Assembly: GCA_039720395.1 (NCBI GenBank)
Contig: CM077833.1
Coordinates: 17,049,133-17,113,132 of the forward strand
Direction of reading: 5' to 3'
DNA from: Liquidambar formosana
Taxonomy: Eukaryota; Streptophyta; Magnoliopsida; Saxifragales; Altingiaceae
DNA: 64,000 bases
Below the pieces are notes generated by a model that did not search any database, was not told where the DNA came from, and saw nothing but the letters and a program-made list of their open reading frames with translations. The translations under genes and the position numbers were made by a program. Position 1 is the stretch's first letter. The number at the start of each line of letters is the position of its first letter. Below are positions 23,832 to 36,437 of this stretch, piece after piece.

Positions 23832-25240
23832 CATGCATATCAGACATGTATTAACGCGGCAATTCATGTTCCAACAACCACGTCAGAATCATTGCTAAAT
23901 AAGAAAGTAAATTACAACAGATTCACAAGGATCAAATCTCCTAACTTGTTGGCATAAAACAAGAAGGGTAATATTCATCTACATTCTAAAAATAAATTGA
24001 AGTATGCTCATGAGCAGCATAGTTCCATATCAATATCAGTATATCACATAACTTAAATGGCCAAACATAAGTTCTGCCAAAATTATTGAAAGAGCATGAA
24101 AACATATTAATCATCTCTTGAAAAATCCACTAAATGCATTGTTAGGTGACACGTATTAACGCAGCAATTCAGGTTCCAACAACCACGTCAGAATCCTAGA
24201 TAAATAAGGAAGTAAATTACAACAGATTCACAAGGATCGAATCTCCAAACTTATTGGCGTAAAACAAGGAGGGTAATATTCAGCTACATTCTAGAGATAA
24301 ATTGAAGTAAATTCAATAGCAGCATAGTTCCATCTTAATAAACTTAAATGGTCAAACATATTGATAAAGAGTATAAAAACATATTAATCATTTTCTTGAA
24401 AAATCCACTAAATTCATTGTTAGGTTGCCCTATTCAAAACCCATCAACAAAATGAAGAAATAACACTGTCATAACGAGTGACAACTGGTTACATCTAAAT
24501 AGGATTGCCATCAAACTAAAAACAAGCCAGGTCACATAAAACTCGTAAAATATTTAATAGCAACGAAAATTACCAAACTGTTGCAAAAGATGATTTACCA
24601 GGGCTAAGGCAAAGGAAAAGGTGATAAGTTAAATTAGACTTGTCCCTCTTAATGAAGCACTGAATTGTTCCATCTCGAGGCCCTGGCTGTAGAAGACAAA
24701 AAAATAGAGGTGTGATCAGTGATGATCTCCCTTGTTTAAATGAACTATACGTGCACTAATGTAAATACACTCATATGAAATCAAGTACAGATACAGATAT
24801 GAAGTATCTGCATTAAGAGTGCAGAACTTATGTAATAGATTCATGTCAAACTAATTTATCAGCAGGATAAAAGAACAGGGAAACCCCACCTGTTTCAGGG
24901 AAACTGGGAAGGTAAGCTTTCCACAGAACTCTGGACCTTGGACAATTTCTTTGCACATTTCCCTCCATGACTTGCAAACGGCAGCACAAGCGACAACATG
25001 CTTGCGAGCAGGCCATGTACTCTCACTTGCCTCCAATCTCTTGATCACATCACGCAGAAGCTCAGGTGGAAGGCTTGCCCACCGGCTGCTCTGAATTACT
25101 ATAGGCTGATCATGCATCTCATGGACTGAGCCATGGGATTTCCCCCTATGATGATGGCCTGGAAGCCTCACCTCAAAACTCCGTCTGGATAAGCTCCCAA
25201 AACCATCCCTTACGTCACGAACTATGCTGCGAAACGACAT
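20024..25240 (-). CDS. Tubby-like F-box protein (TULP/TLP), four coding exons, 426 aa
   Basis: Exons 24890-25240, 24599-24686, 22114-22246 and 20024-20732 join in frame (351+88+133+709 = 1281 bases), all with GT-AG introns of 203, 2352 and 1381 bases. The N-terminus [20 protein letters not shown] is typical of plant TLPs. An F-box spans about residues 54-100 ([15 protein letters not shown]...VCKSWREMC). The tubby domain runs from about 120 ([11 protein letters not shown]) to the end and includes [29 protein letters not shown] and the conserved C-terminus [15 protein letters not shown]. Length is normal for the family. In this family the F-box joins SKP1-type ubiquitin ligases and the tubby domain binds membrane phosphoinositides, with release on stress; that is family knowledge, not seen here. 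No breaks or missing segments, so it appears functional. The member number within the family cannot be set. Confidence 0.95.
21780..21826. repeat. Poly(T)-poly(G) homopolymer pair
   Basis: About 30 T followed by about 17 G in TULP intron 3. Length calls in such a tract are unreliable in any assembly. Confidence 0.8.
22391..22788. mobile_element. Inverted-repeat element inside TULP intron 2 (398 bp)
   Basis: The ends AAGGCTACTATGACGGGCTC and AAGGCTGCTAAGAGGGACTG form an imperfect terminal inverted repeat. No clear target duplication was found. A second copy, interrupted by a hAT element, lies at about 890-1990. Confidence 0.55.
23700..24420. repeat. Diverged direct repeats in TULP intron 2
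   Basis: A block near 23840-24060 recurs near 24145-24380 in the same orientation (shared 'tattaacgc', 'caacaaccacgtcagaatc', 'ttacaacagattcacaagga'). A third partial copy at 23755 precedes an AG microsatellite. Confidence 0.7.
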
Positions 25241-26639
25241 CTACTCCAATGTACCAACACCCCCGGAATGTTTTAGTATCTCTTTCAATACAGTTGCATA
25301 AATTAGATTCCACTTATGTTAAAATACGACCACAGAACAATGGGCACATGCACAACTGCAAATAAGCCAAACTCGATTCAAATCCTTGCTACAAAGCTTA
25401 GTAACCAAGAAACAAAAAAAGATTGAGAGAAAAAGACAGATAAGGAAAAGCACAAAGCAAGAAAAGAAGATTCCCATAAAAAGAAAGCCTCACATGGACT
25501 TAAAGCAGCCTAAAATACCACACTTTTACCAGAACCAACTTTCGCGCGCTTCTTAAAAATTATTTAAATCCTTAACTTCCTAATTCTACAAACTAAAAAT
25601 TGAAAAGACAGGTAAAAGAAACTACACCTATATTGTTAACCCAGAAAAAATTCAGGTCCAAAATCTAACAAAATTAACTAGGTCAAACTTCTCTTAAGCT
25701 AAAATCTTAAGAAGAATAGCTTTCACAAAAATAAAGAGGGCATGTAGACAACCCATAAGGAATTTTTTTTTTTTTTTTTTTTTTTTTTGGCTTCATTTTT
25801 TTTAAGGGAAACCCCAAAGGTGGTTTCAGCCACACACCCACACCCACACACACTGACACACACATGAATGTATGTGGCTCTAAAGTGTAGTAGAATTTTG
25901 GAATCAGTCTAACCGATCTGATCCCTATCACATGCAATAACCCTAAATATTAACCTTTGGTTTTAGAGGGCAAATCACAAGGTTGAGAAATTAGCATGTT
26001 GAGCTAAAAAAATAGCAGGTAAAATAAACTAACCTGCAAAATCACAAGATTACAGTGCCGAGAAGGTCCATATATTTTTAACCTGAAAGTACTCAGAAAT
26101 TGCTGAACGAAACACAAAGATCAAAGCTTTCCACCAGAACTCTGCAAAAACACAAACCCTAACCTCAGAAACAAAGAGAAAGTCCATGAATTTCTCACTC
26201 AGAACATAGATACATATATTTTTTTACAAATTCCATAAAATGAAAAGAAAAAATATATAAAATTGAAACAAAAAAGATTCCCAGCAGGAGATGTTATGAG
26301 AGGACACAAAAAAACTCAAAACATGGTCAAAATCTGAGATTAAAAAGAAGAAAACTCCTTAAAAAAAACACTTTTTTACGAATGAGCAACAGAAAATTAG
26401 AGATAACAAACCCCAAAATCAACCGATCAGAGAAAAAAAACACTTGAATTTTCGGAAAACCACTGCATAAACATACACACACGCACACATATACATACAT
26501 ATAACATATATCATATAACAAAAGCAGTGAATCACAGATCTAAGACCTACAAAATATCAGTACAAAGAAGAAGATCAAAACGCCACAAACCCCATGCTCA
26601 AACAAGAAGATCACAAGCAGCTCACCATCTCTTAGGGCT

Positions 26640-26790
26640 CCACCGATACCATCCTCATCATCCAGATCCTTCGCTTTACCACACGGTTTCTCTCTCTCTC
26701 TCTCTCTCTCTAGAAGACTTTCTCTCTCTGTACGACGAGTCGCTCTATCTCACTCTGCAAAAAAGACTCTCTCTCTCTATATAAGCCGGA
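26640..26790 (-). promoter_or_regulatory. Probable core promoter and 5' UTR start of the TULP gene
   Basis: On the minus strand, CTTATATAGA (TATA box, 26778-26784) is followed by CT/GA-rich leader sequence. The next 1.4 kb to the ATG at 25240 has no coding frame, which fits a 5' UTR with an intron; a possible donor (GATG/GTGAGCTG) lies near 26620. TLP genes often have a spliced 5' UTR. Confidence 0.5.
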
Positions 26791-26799
26791 CTCCAGACC

Positions 26800-28880
26800 T
26801 AATTAAATCCAATTCACTAACTATTCAAAAAAGGCTACTTAATTTTTTATTAGTCTTACTTAATAATTTACTAATTTAACTTAATCTTTCTTTAATTTCC
26901 ACTAGAATCAGAACCCTGGTTTCCAAATTACTATTGTACCCCTTGCGGTTGACTTATCCGTTACCCGACACGGAGCTCACCGTCGAGTGAGCGCATCTTA
27001 TCATACCCCCGGGCATTTAGGGTCAGGGTGGACTAAGCCCACGGTATATGTTAGAATGCGCGGCGTACAATAAACGGTTTGTGACGGGGTTTGATACGGT
27101 GGAGGGTGGTGTATTATTCTATTTTACGTACGCATATACGTGTGGTCATATTTGTATGATTTATGAAGCGTGAAGGGCCGTGATTTTTTATTTTCTTTTT
27201 TTGGTTTAATATTAGGACGTGTGGATGGTTCATGTGAGCAGAATTATGACAGGGTGCACGCTGTCATGATGGGAACCAGGTGGGTTTGGAAAGACAGTAT
27301 TGCCCCTAATGAGGTTAAATTTAATGGAAGTGTTCCTATTTGCCTATTTGGGAGTGATTTGAGCACCCCAGGTGAACAAGTCATGCCTGTGAGTCACCCA
27401 CCATACACCTACTGTCTTTTGCACACTTTGCACTTGGCCAATGGGCATGAAGGGAAAAATCATATGGTTCAAGCTGTATCACAAGTTAATTAATCAAAAT
27501 GTAGTAAAATGAGAATGTCAAATCATTTTTTGATCAGATATTCTCATTTTATTTCATTTTTATTGGTTCGTTATATTACGTGACCGTATCATAGATATAT
27601 TGAAAATTTTCTATCTTTTATCCACAGATCTTAGGAGTGCCCTATCAACAAGGAAGACTAAGTGATCTTTCTTATTGGTTACTAAAATCATATTTTATAG
27701 GGGGGAAAAAAAGCTTGTTTAGGTTGGCAAAACCACGATTATATTCCAATAGTGCCTTAGTTGGGTTATGTATCTCAACCAATGATGGAAATAAATCCTA
27801 AGATGTTCCTTTAGATTTTTATTTTTTAATTTTTATATTTTTTTCTCTCTCCTTTTGAATCCAAAAAGAATGAGTGAATGAAAAAGAAAAAAAAAAAAAA
27901 AAAAACATATTTTGACACATTTAAAAGATCAAAAAAAGCTAAATTGTAAGTGTTTTCTTTCTCCTTACATTAAAGTTTTCGAGATTTGAACAAAGGCTTT
28001 CGAGAACGGTAGTATTATTAGTGATTCTTAATTTTTATTCGTACTTTTTTTTTATTTTTATAATGATGTGACCATACCATATCTACACATAGATCTGTTA
28101 ATATGCTCTTAGTGCATGTCACATTAATAACAACATCATTATAAAAGGGGTAGACAAATAAATTAAGGATCAACTCCTTACGATGCCACGTAATGTTTGT
28201 AAATGAGATTTCTCTTGCTAGACTTTCAAAAAGGCCTAGTTCTCAAAGGAAAGGTAAATCTTATACATTTTTAAGACAAACCTTAGTTGAACGGTATGAG
28301 ATATTAATTTCATGAGTTCTTGGGCTCTTTTTGCCGTGTTCGTATTTAATAGACTTCTCCCTTGTATACGTTGGGTCTCATGCATTTGCTCTTAGCGTGT
28401 GTTTAGTATTTAAAAATAAATAAATAAAGTATTTTCCTAGACATTTATAAAAGAACAACTTAAATCTAAAGGGATCCCACCAATCCAATTAATTGAGTTG
28501 AATTATGGTTAAGTGCAAAAGACGCTGGTTTACATGACTTGACCAGACTCTTCACCAAATATGCCCCAATGGGACGCGCGCTGCTGCAGGTAGCTTGCTT
28601 TTTGACTTTTGAGGAGTAAAAGTAGAGCTGGACAATGGATCCAAGGCAAGAAAAAAATGCCGATACTGTGGTATGAACATGGTCTATCCTGTTTGCTCGA
28701 ATATACAGGTGATATGATGTAGACAATTGTACGTGGATGAATGATATGTTTGCATTTATGTACAGGTATCATCTGTAAATTACCGTAATCATACACTTAA
28801 GTCATAAATTACCGTAATCATACACTTAAGTGAGATATCTTGAACATGATCAAATGTATAATGTATTTTTATTTTTTTGA
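26800..28880. other. Upstream flank of the TULP gene, no gene recognised
   Basis: A GC-richer patch at 26930-27110 may be promoter-proximal. The open frame 27170-27493 has no start context, no domain and no homologue I recognise. A short direct repeat (gtaaattaccgtaatcatac) occurs near 28777 and 28806. Confidence 0.5.
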
Positions 28881-29559
28881 GGAAAAATTATATTGACCTT
28901 CCCCAAAATTTGATAAAATGACATTGACCTTTTTTGACATTCAAAAAATTATATTAACCTCCTTTGAGATTTAATAAATTTAACACTCATCTTCCCTCTA
29001 TCCACTGACCGTTAATTTGACTAACGGAATCAGATGATGTCATGCATAAAACCCACAAAAATGTCAATATTATTTTAAGTAAGGAATAATGCATGAAAGA
29101 ATTAAATTAATTCTAAAATCTTGTTTAAAGACAAAAATATCCCAATATATACTAGCTATATGAAGACATGGATACCTTTATTTATTTATTTTTATTTATT
29201 TTTATTTTTTTTTTTGCCACATTAAAAGGGGAGCCAAAGCCCAAACAAATAGTGAAAAAAAAGCTTTTGGGAAAACAATTATCCTATTTTGATTTTACTT
29301 AAACAAATGGCTTTAGACCCTTTAAAACACCTTAAACCAATATCAAATCTAAGAAATGGGGGAAAAAAAAAAGTGTAAGCAACTTAGGTTTATTTATAAT
29401 AAGGGTGATTTGGACATTTTACATGCTCTAAGAAATAATGGAAGAGAGGTTTGAATAATTTTGACCTAACTTCAAGAGGTTGTGAATGTTATTTTTAAAA
29501 TGTCAGGGGAGATCAGTATAGTTTTGCCAAATTTCGGGGAAGGTCAGTATAATTTTTCC
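28881..29559. mobile_element. MITE-like inverted-repeat element, 679 bp
   Basis: The ends GGAAAAATTATATTGACCTT and GGAAAAATTATACTGACCTT pair over about 32 bases. The flanks are both A/T runs, so the target duplication is ambiguous; a 9-10 bp duplication of the MULE type is possible. No ORF. Confidence 0.6.
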
Positions 29560-29571
29560 ATTTTTTTTTAA

Positions 29572-29921
29572 GGCAAATTGCATATAACCCCCTTGATATA
29601 TGGGGGGTCTGCAGATAACCCCCCTTATGTTTTAATTTTGTCAGTTTGTCTCTCTTATAGTTTTAATTTTTGTAAATGTATTCCACTATCACTTGCCGTT
29701 GATAAAATTTGATGAAAATTAATCGTGTCGCTATACATGTGATACCATTAACGGACCCGTGTTGCCTAAAATTGTCGGAACCTTCACCCGCGTCATGGCC
29801 AATTGGGTGACTATCGACAATTGATTTTGTCTTCCAATTGAACTAAGGGACACATTGACAAAATTAAAACATAAAGGGTTATCTAGTGACCCCATATTTC
29901 AGGGCTTTTCTGCAATTTACC
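29572..29921. mobile_element. MITE-like inverted-repeat element, 350 bp
   Basis: The ends GGCAAATTGCATATAACCCC and GGTAAATTGCAGAAAAGCCC form an imperfect inverted repeat of ~34 bp. It abuts the previous element with only a T run between them. Confidence 0.55.
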
Positions 29922-31720
29922 TTCTTTCCTATTACCAAAAGTGTGAACATGGATGTGGATGATTCTTGACCATCCAATAAGATTTGACTAATTCAACGGC
30001 TTGATCAAAGGCCTCGATTCAAAGAAGCATGATTGACCAAAAAGGAAGTTGATTAACTAATGTCATTTATCCCCGTTGATATCGGAAGACCAAATAATAC
30101 TGTAGTTTCCCTAAATCTCTCAAATTTTCAGGCAAAGCTCAACAAGTCAAAAATATAATTTCTACCTTTCTCTCTCTCTCTCTCTCTCTCTCCTTGTTCC
30201 CCTGATTTTTTCTCTCCAACCTTTGCTATCGTTTTCAGTCCTATATTCAATAAAAGATTGACAAATATGTCAACGATTTTGGTAATAAAGCTTTGTCTTA
30301 CTCATATGATATGAATCTTAATTACGTTCCTCATTCGGATAAAAATTTAATTATGTGGTGATAATATGTGGATTAAAATAATAGTTACAGGTGTGTTCAA
30401 TTGAAAATTCGAACAAAATTCAAGTAATCTCGATATTTCTTTTAATGACGTGGTCTTACCGGCCTGTACTTGTAACCTAAGTTGAAGACAAAAGTGACCT
30501 TGTAAGTTGATTTTTTTATTTTTATTTTTTTGGAACTAAGATGCTATCAAACCAATCCAAATTGACTATTTTGATTCAATTCTCAGATTGAAATAATTGA
30601 AGTCGTACCTTCAGTTTTAGCAACCTAAAAATATTTAAAATATGTAAAATGTGATACTTGAATGAATACAGAAACATACCAAATTGTTGTTGAATTTTTA
30701 AAATGCATGGTACATGCTTTTAATGTTATTCTTGCATAAAATTTATAAAATATATAGATAAAGACTACATATGGTCCTCCTCCAACTCGAAGGTAGACTC
30801 GTAAGCTATTAGAGCTAATCTAGTGGTGAGGGAGGATGGAGAAAAATGTAAGATTATGATAACTTAGGAGTTCGATCACTTCCAATTATACCCAAAAAAA
30901 AATGAAGATAGACACATGAACTAAAAAATAGGTAAATCAAAATGCTAGAAAGGGTTGACACCCAGTGTGACAAATGGACTAAAAATAAAAAAGTAGTAAA
31001 TTTATTGTGTGTGTGGGAGAATATGGGGGCGGGGGGGGGGGGGGGGTGGAGAACCAATAGTATAAGCTCTCACACATAAGCTCTCACACATAATTTAGGG
31101 AGGGGGAGGGTTTATCTCTACACTTTTTTTTCGCTGTATTCATTCTCTTTTGATTTTTTTTCTTTTCTTTGAAAGATGGTTGGGGGGAGGGGGGCATTAA
31201 TCTTAACATGAGAAAGAAGAAAAAGTCACTGAACTACAACTTACCATAACTAAATAAAAGTAATAAAATAGAAACAATGTCACACTTCAAAAGCTTAACT
31301 AAACTGTATATATCATTTTACTTATAAAGGAGTGCAAATACATTCCAAAATGTATAATATAAAAATTAAAGTTATTAGGAGTAACCTAGTAGTGAGGGGG
31401 AATGGGTTCAAGAGTAGAATTATGATAGATGAGGCCCTCGCTCATAATCTAACCGTACGGTGACCGACATCTAATTAGGCTTTGCAGCCAAGACTGCCAT
31501 TCAAAAAACTTATGGCTTGTCTCAAACACGTGGCAAACTACTGATTAGTTCGTTTTTAAAAAAGTCAAAAGAGAAAAATTATTTGACTTTCGAAGTCGAA
31601 CGTAATCTACGTATATATTATTTAACAAAATCATCAACATCAATGGGCTAATTAAACTCATCTGAACACCCGTGAAAGTTCTTTCACACCTACTGCCTTT
31701 AGATCCCGAAAATATATATG
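29922..31720. other. Gene-poor DNA with SINE-like scraps
   Basis: Near 30810 and 31376 two related stretches (ctagtggtgagg/ctagtagtgaggg followed by gagttcgatc/gggttcaagag) look like decayed SINE heads. A G homopolymer lies at about 31030-31046. No gene seen. Confidence 0.35.
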
Positions 31721-31727
31721 TATATAT

Positions 31728-32204
31728 ATTATACTATATTACCTATAAAAGGCTTAATTATAGAAAAAATTTTGAACGACTAATATACCCTTATTTTTTT
31801 AAAAAAATACATATTTATCATTCCTTTAATTGAAACACATAATAAACATTCTTATCATTTGATAACAAAAGAAAGGTAGATTTTAACTCAAACTCTTAAC
31901 AAATTAAAGTTAGATTCTTACTCAAATTCTTTTTTCTAGAGCAACTATCAAGTTGCATGATAATATATATGAATAAAAACTCTTTTTATATTCCGTTTTA
32001 TGAAGAAAAAAATTATGAATGTATATCTAAAGAGTTTTTAATCTTCCGTTAACAATTTTGATTATAATAATAGTAAAAAAAAATACTTTTGAATTTTAAA
32101 CTTTATCTTTTATGAAAAATATAAAATTTTTATGTATTTATTATTTTGTATAACTAATATTATTTAAAAATATTAACGTGCAACGCACGTGTGCTTTATC
32201 TAAT
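31728..32204 (+). mobile_element. Helitron-like remnant (3' end present)
   Basis: CGTGC-AAC-GCACG forms a hairpin near 32178, followed 9 bases later by CTAAT, a CTRRT-type Helitron terminus. The left part matches the start of the element at 36438 (ctatattacct...ataaaagg) but the 5' TC is changed. Related to 36438-37617. Confidence 0.5.
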
Positions 32205-32424
32205 ATATATAAAAGATGTGAGCACATACTGATATAACTTATATCAATACCGTTATTAAGAGTTGTACATTGTGCATTAGTGGGTTATAGACTGGATACA
32301 TTGGGTCAATGTGCAGTTACAACTCCTAATATATAGTATTGATAGTTGGATATAACATATATTAACACATGCTCACCTGATCAAGATTGTACAACTGAGA
32401 GCCATACATGACTTTCATGTGTAC

Positions 32425-32558
32425 GAGTATATTTACCTCGCACGACTCTCAATCATGTGATCCCGTTCAGACTACCCAACTTTTACATTTACCTCGCACG
32501 ACTCTCAATCATGTGATCCCGTTCAGACTACCCAACTTGATCTGCACCTAATATTTTC

Positions 32559-32594
<36 letters not shown>

Positions 32595-32700
32595 ATTATT
32601 ATAATCATTATTATTAGGAGATGGAGGTTATATATATATATATCTATTATTATTATTATTATAATCATTATTATTAGGAGATGGAGGTTATATAGCAAAA
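32425..32700. repeat. Short direct tandem duplications
   Basis: A ~54-bp unit beginning 'tttacctcgcacgactctc' occurs twice in a row (about 32430-32540). Just after, 'ataatcattattattaggag' plus flanks is also duplicated (about 32590-32695). Confidence 0.85.
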
Positions 32701-33744
32701 TTACATTTTACGATACATTGAACAACTCGCACTTGTGATATCAGGCCGGTGATTACACGATTTATTAAAACATATAATTAAACATCATCAAAGCCACCAC
32801 CAATCGATATGGTTTCCGTGTTTCTCGTTACACGTGTTGTCACCTTACTATAATTTCACAGAAATTTAAAGAAAAAAAAAAAAAAACAATTCCCAACGTC
32901 GATTAGGTATTAGGCCTGCTTAATAAAGAATAAGAGTGATGTGATATAGGAAGGTGCAATATACAAGGATTCGGGGTTGATCTCCCTATAAACTAGATTA
33001 ATGATGTAACGAATGGTATGTCAACGAGCGTGAAGCTCTGAAGGAAAAAATAAATAAATAACACAAATTAAGACCCTTTTTTTTCGTCGTGCATTGTTGT
33101 TGTCCAATAGCTTAAAGACCAATAAATAAAAATTTGAAAGAGTGCCCCTTGTTTATGGGCTTTTAACGTAATTTTGATGATAGATTGTACCCAAAAATAA
33201 AATAAAAAATTTAATTTGATGATAGCCTATTATTTTGGGTAAGTGGCATTTGTATACATTATGGTTATGAAGTTGATGATGGCAGATGAGGGCAGGGTAG
33301 TTGTTTTGATGATTATGAGAAGGATTAATATTATTTACTAGGTTAGGTAAGCACTTTAATTTTCCATTAGTAGGATTCTAGATCATTAACCCTTTTGTAA
33401 TATATTGCTAATTCATTAATGCATGCATGTCGACTTGTGCTTATAGCTAAATGTTTGTCATAGCTACGCTAGTGACATAACAACCATATTTTACCACCAA
33501 AATAAAAAGACAGAATAACCATATATTGGTTGCTAGTGGCATTATGTGTCACATATTTGTGTCTTGTGTATGGTCCACTTACTTAGCCCACACTCTATCA
33601 CTCATGAATAAATGTGAAACGTAAGACACATATAATGCAACCATGCAAGTAAGGGCAATTGAGTCATCTAAAAAGTTAATTTTAATCCACCATGCAGACA
33701 CAGATATTAAAGGAGTGTTGACTAGCTGTTGAATGATGCCATTC

Positions 33745-34210
33745 TTGAAATACTTTCTTTTCTTTTCTTTTTTTCTTTTTTTTTTTTTTTCGGTTGAAAA
33801 GGGGAAGCTTTATTACTAATTGGTTCGAATTACATAAACGAGATAGCCACACCCACATAGAGGGCATTCCATAACAAAATAGCTATAAGATTATTAGGTG
33901 GTTCATTGAGTGTAACAAAACTTATAATTAGAGAAGTACTACACTATGCCAAAAAGTCTACACATTAATTTGCTTTCCTATAAACGTGTTGGATCTGATC
34001 TCGTCAATCACGTTTGTAGTAAGGACCTGCAATTGTTAACAAGAGTTATATGCCAAGAGGTTAGAGCCTATCTGTTGTGTCAAAAGATACATCACAATTT
34101 GAGCATCCAATTGGAACAACACTTGTTGGTAACCCATCGCTTATGCAAGCTGTAAACCATCACAAATGGCCCATAACTCACCACATACACTAGTTGTATG
34201 ACCAATTAAT
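33745..34210 (-). pseudogene. Dead LINE 3' end with RNase H remnant and poly(A) tail
   Basis: Minus-strand reading from about 34195 gives VCGELWAICDGLQLA, a stop, then MGYQQVLFQLDAQIV and a further in-frame stop. The ELWA and LDA blocks are the Glu and Asp regions of the plant LINE/RVT_3-type RNase H domain. The remnant continues to an AATAAAG and an A-rich tail, seen as T-rich DNA at 33758-33791. Non-functional: two stops and no RT. Confidence 0.65.
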
Positions 34211-34259
34211 ATGATGATAGGACCCTTTAATCCAATCGTTTCATTAATTTCTTTGTTCA

Positions 34260-35370
34260 TGCACGTCATGCATGCTGAATTTCAAGTAAATTGGATATTA
34301 GGAGTTATGTCATTAGAAAATGCCCCAATTGCAAATTATAGTTTTATTTATAAAAGAAATATAAGTTTACAAATCAAATGTTTCTTAATTATCCGATTTA
34401 TTTAAAATTTGATAAGCATAACGTGCATAAATAGAGTACTTAATCCAATGACTGGATTGGAAAAATGTTATTCTCACAAAAAAAATTATAAGATGTAAAA
34501 GTAAAAAAATTTACACCAGATGTAAACGAATCCCTCCTTATATATGTTTTGGTTTTTGAATTACTTTCCTTATGAACGTGATATTGAAACCAAAGACTTC
34601 TATGTAAACAAGAGGGTGAAAGGTGTCATTAAGTTAAAAGGCCATTCCATAATAAAAAAATGTTATAAGGCCATCCCACACACTAGCAATCTCTCTATTA
34701 CTTTTTAAATTTTTTTTTGTGCTATGGGTAAGATGAGGAGAAAAAAAAGTTATAGGACTACACATCGAATAGGACTAAATCAAAGTAATGAAATAGTAAC
34801 ATTAACAATCTCCTTATTTTGTGAAGTTTGCTTCATTCATAGCTGTCCATATAGAAGTGCCATAATGTCGATGTTCTTTATCTTTTGATTACATTAGACC
34901 ACTAGCTCTATATATCAGATTTCCCGTTTTCATGATATCAAAGTATATATTTTTTTCAAAGAATTAAACACTTCCAAAAATATGTAACATAGATTTTTCA
35001 TTTTTCTCTTAGAAAGAAACTACAGATATATTATTATTAATTTTCAACTAGTGATGCACAACTCTCATTGGTGTAATATTTTCAAGCATTTCCTAAGAGA
35101 ATAATTGATTAATTATTTCATGGTATTCGTTAATTATATCCATGATAAAAGATCATTTATCATAGTTTTTTTAATACTCGAAACATTTATTTTCCTTGTA
35201 CATTTAACTAAGAATATAAATTGTAAAATGTAAATAATTACATGAAGTTGTCCATTTCCCTACATAGATTTGTTTTAGTGTTTTTATTAGGTAATAAGGG
35301 TCATTGTCTACTCATTTGTTGCAATAATTCTCCAGTTGTCAAGTGTGAATGCATGAGTGTTTTTATTATG
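34260..35370. other. AT-rich intergenic DNA, nothing recognised
   Basis: No open frame with recognisable features and no clear element ends. Confidence 0.5.
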
Positions 35371-35376
35371 TACTAA

Positions 35377-36009
35377 GGTTGCGTTTGGTTTGAGAGAATG
35401 GAATGAAATAAGAATGGGAATGGAAATGGAATGACAATGGACATTCCATCTCAATGTTTGGTAAGGGGAGGGAATGGAATGAAAAAACAAAGATGAGATC
35501 TATTTTTAATGATTTTTACTCCTTGAAAGGAAGGAATAGTCATTCCTCTTGGTTTGGGAAGGAATGGCTATTCCCTCATTGGAGGGAATAGTCATTTCAT
35601 TCACTTGTGCAACTAAACACTCACTTTTTTTTGGAGAATGGACTCATCATTTATTAAAGACTTTTTTTTTTTTTTTTTTTGGGGGTGGGGAATGGACTCA
35701 TCATGGGGGAATGAGGGAGGGAATAGAATGATGAGTCCATTCAAAAAAAAAAAAAAAAAAAGTGAGTGCTTAGATGCACAAGGGAATAGAATGGTTAATC
35801 TTTTGTGGGGGTCTATTCCCTTTCAAACCGAAAGGAATGACTATTCTCACTTTTCAAAGAGTAAAAAGTCATTAAAAATGTGTCTCACCTATACTTTTTC
35901 ATTCTATTCTCATCCCTTACCAAACATTGGGATGGAATATCCAATCTCATTCTCATTCCATTTCCACTCCCATTCCATTCTATTCCATTCCCTTAAACCA
36001 AATGCAGCC
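35377..36009. mobile_element. PIF/Harbinger-like element, 633 bp, with internal inverted repeat
   Basis: TAA flanks at 35374-35376 and 36010-36012. The ends GGTTGCGTTTGGTTTGAGAG and GGCTGCATTTGGTTTAAGGG continue as complementary GGAATG-rich arms. A second inverted pair inside (actcac + T run + aatggactcatcat) around 35620-35770 suggests a nested element. The flanking DNA is itself partly duplicated ('gtcattgtctactcattt' near 35300 and 36015). Confidence 0.7.
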
Positions 36010-36437
36010 TAAGAGTCATTGTCTACTCATTTGGTGCAATAGTAAAATTCTCAGGTTTTTTAGTGTGAATACACAGGTTAGAGACTTGAGAGGGATTCTT
36101 TCGTGCAAAATGTATTGAAGGTTCTGACTATATTCAAGTCGTCACTCCTACGACCCCACTTTCACAAAATTAACACGAGATGATTAATGAAGTTTTATTG
36201 AGAACTGTTAAGCAATTAGAAGTTCATATGTGAAGCAACTAATGAATTAATGAAATATAGAAATATAGCACAACGTGTTCAAAAGCCTAAAGGTTTCGTA
36301 ATTGTCTTAGAGAAACAAAATAATATTTTCATGTCACTTGATAGACTTGGTGGTTGGGATTCATCCATCTTGTGAAATGAAATATTCCAAGCTTTTTGAA
36401 TTTTAGTGTTTTTTTTTTTTTTTTTTTTTTTACCTCA

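Noticed and set aside
27170..27493. 107-residue plus-strand frame
   Set aside because: No domain, no start context, no splice neighbours; likely chance in promoter-flank DNA.
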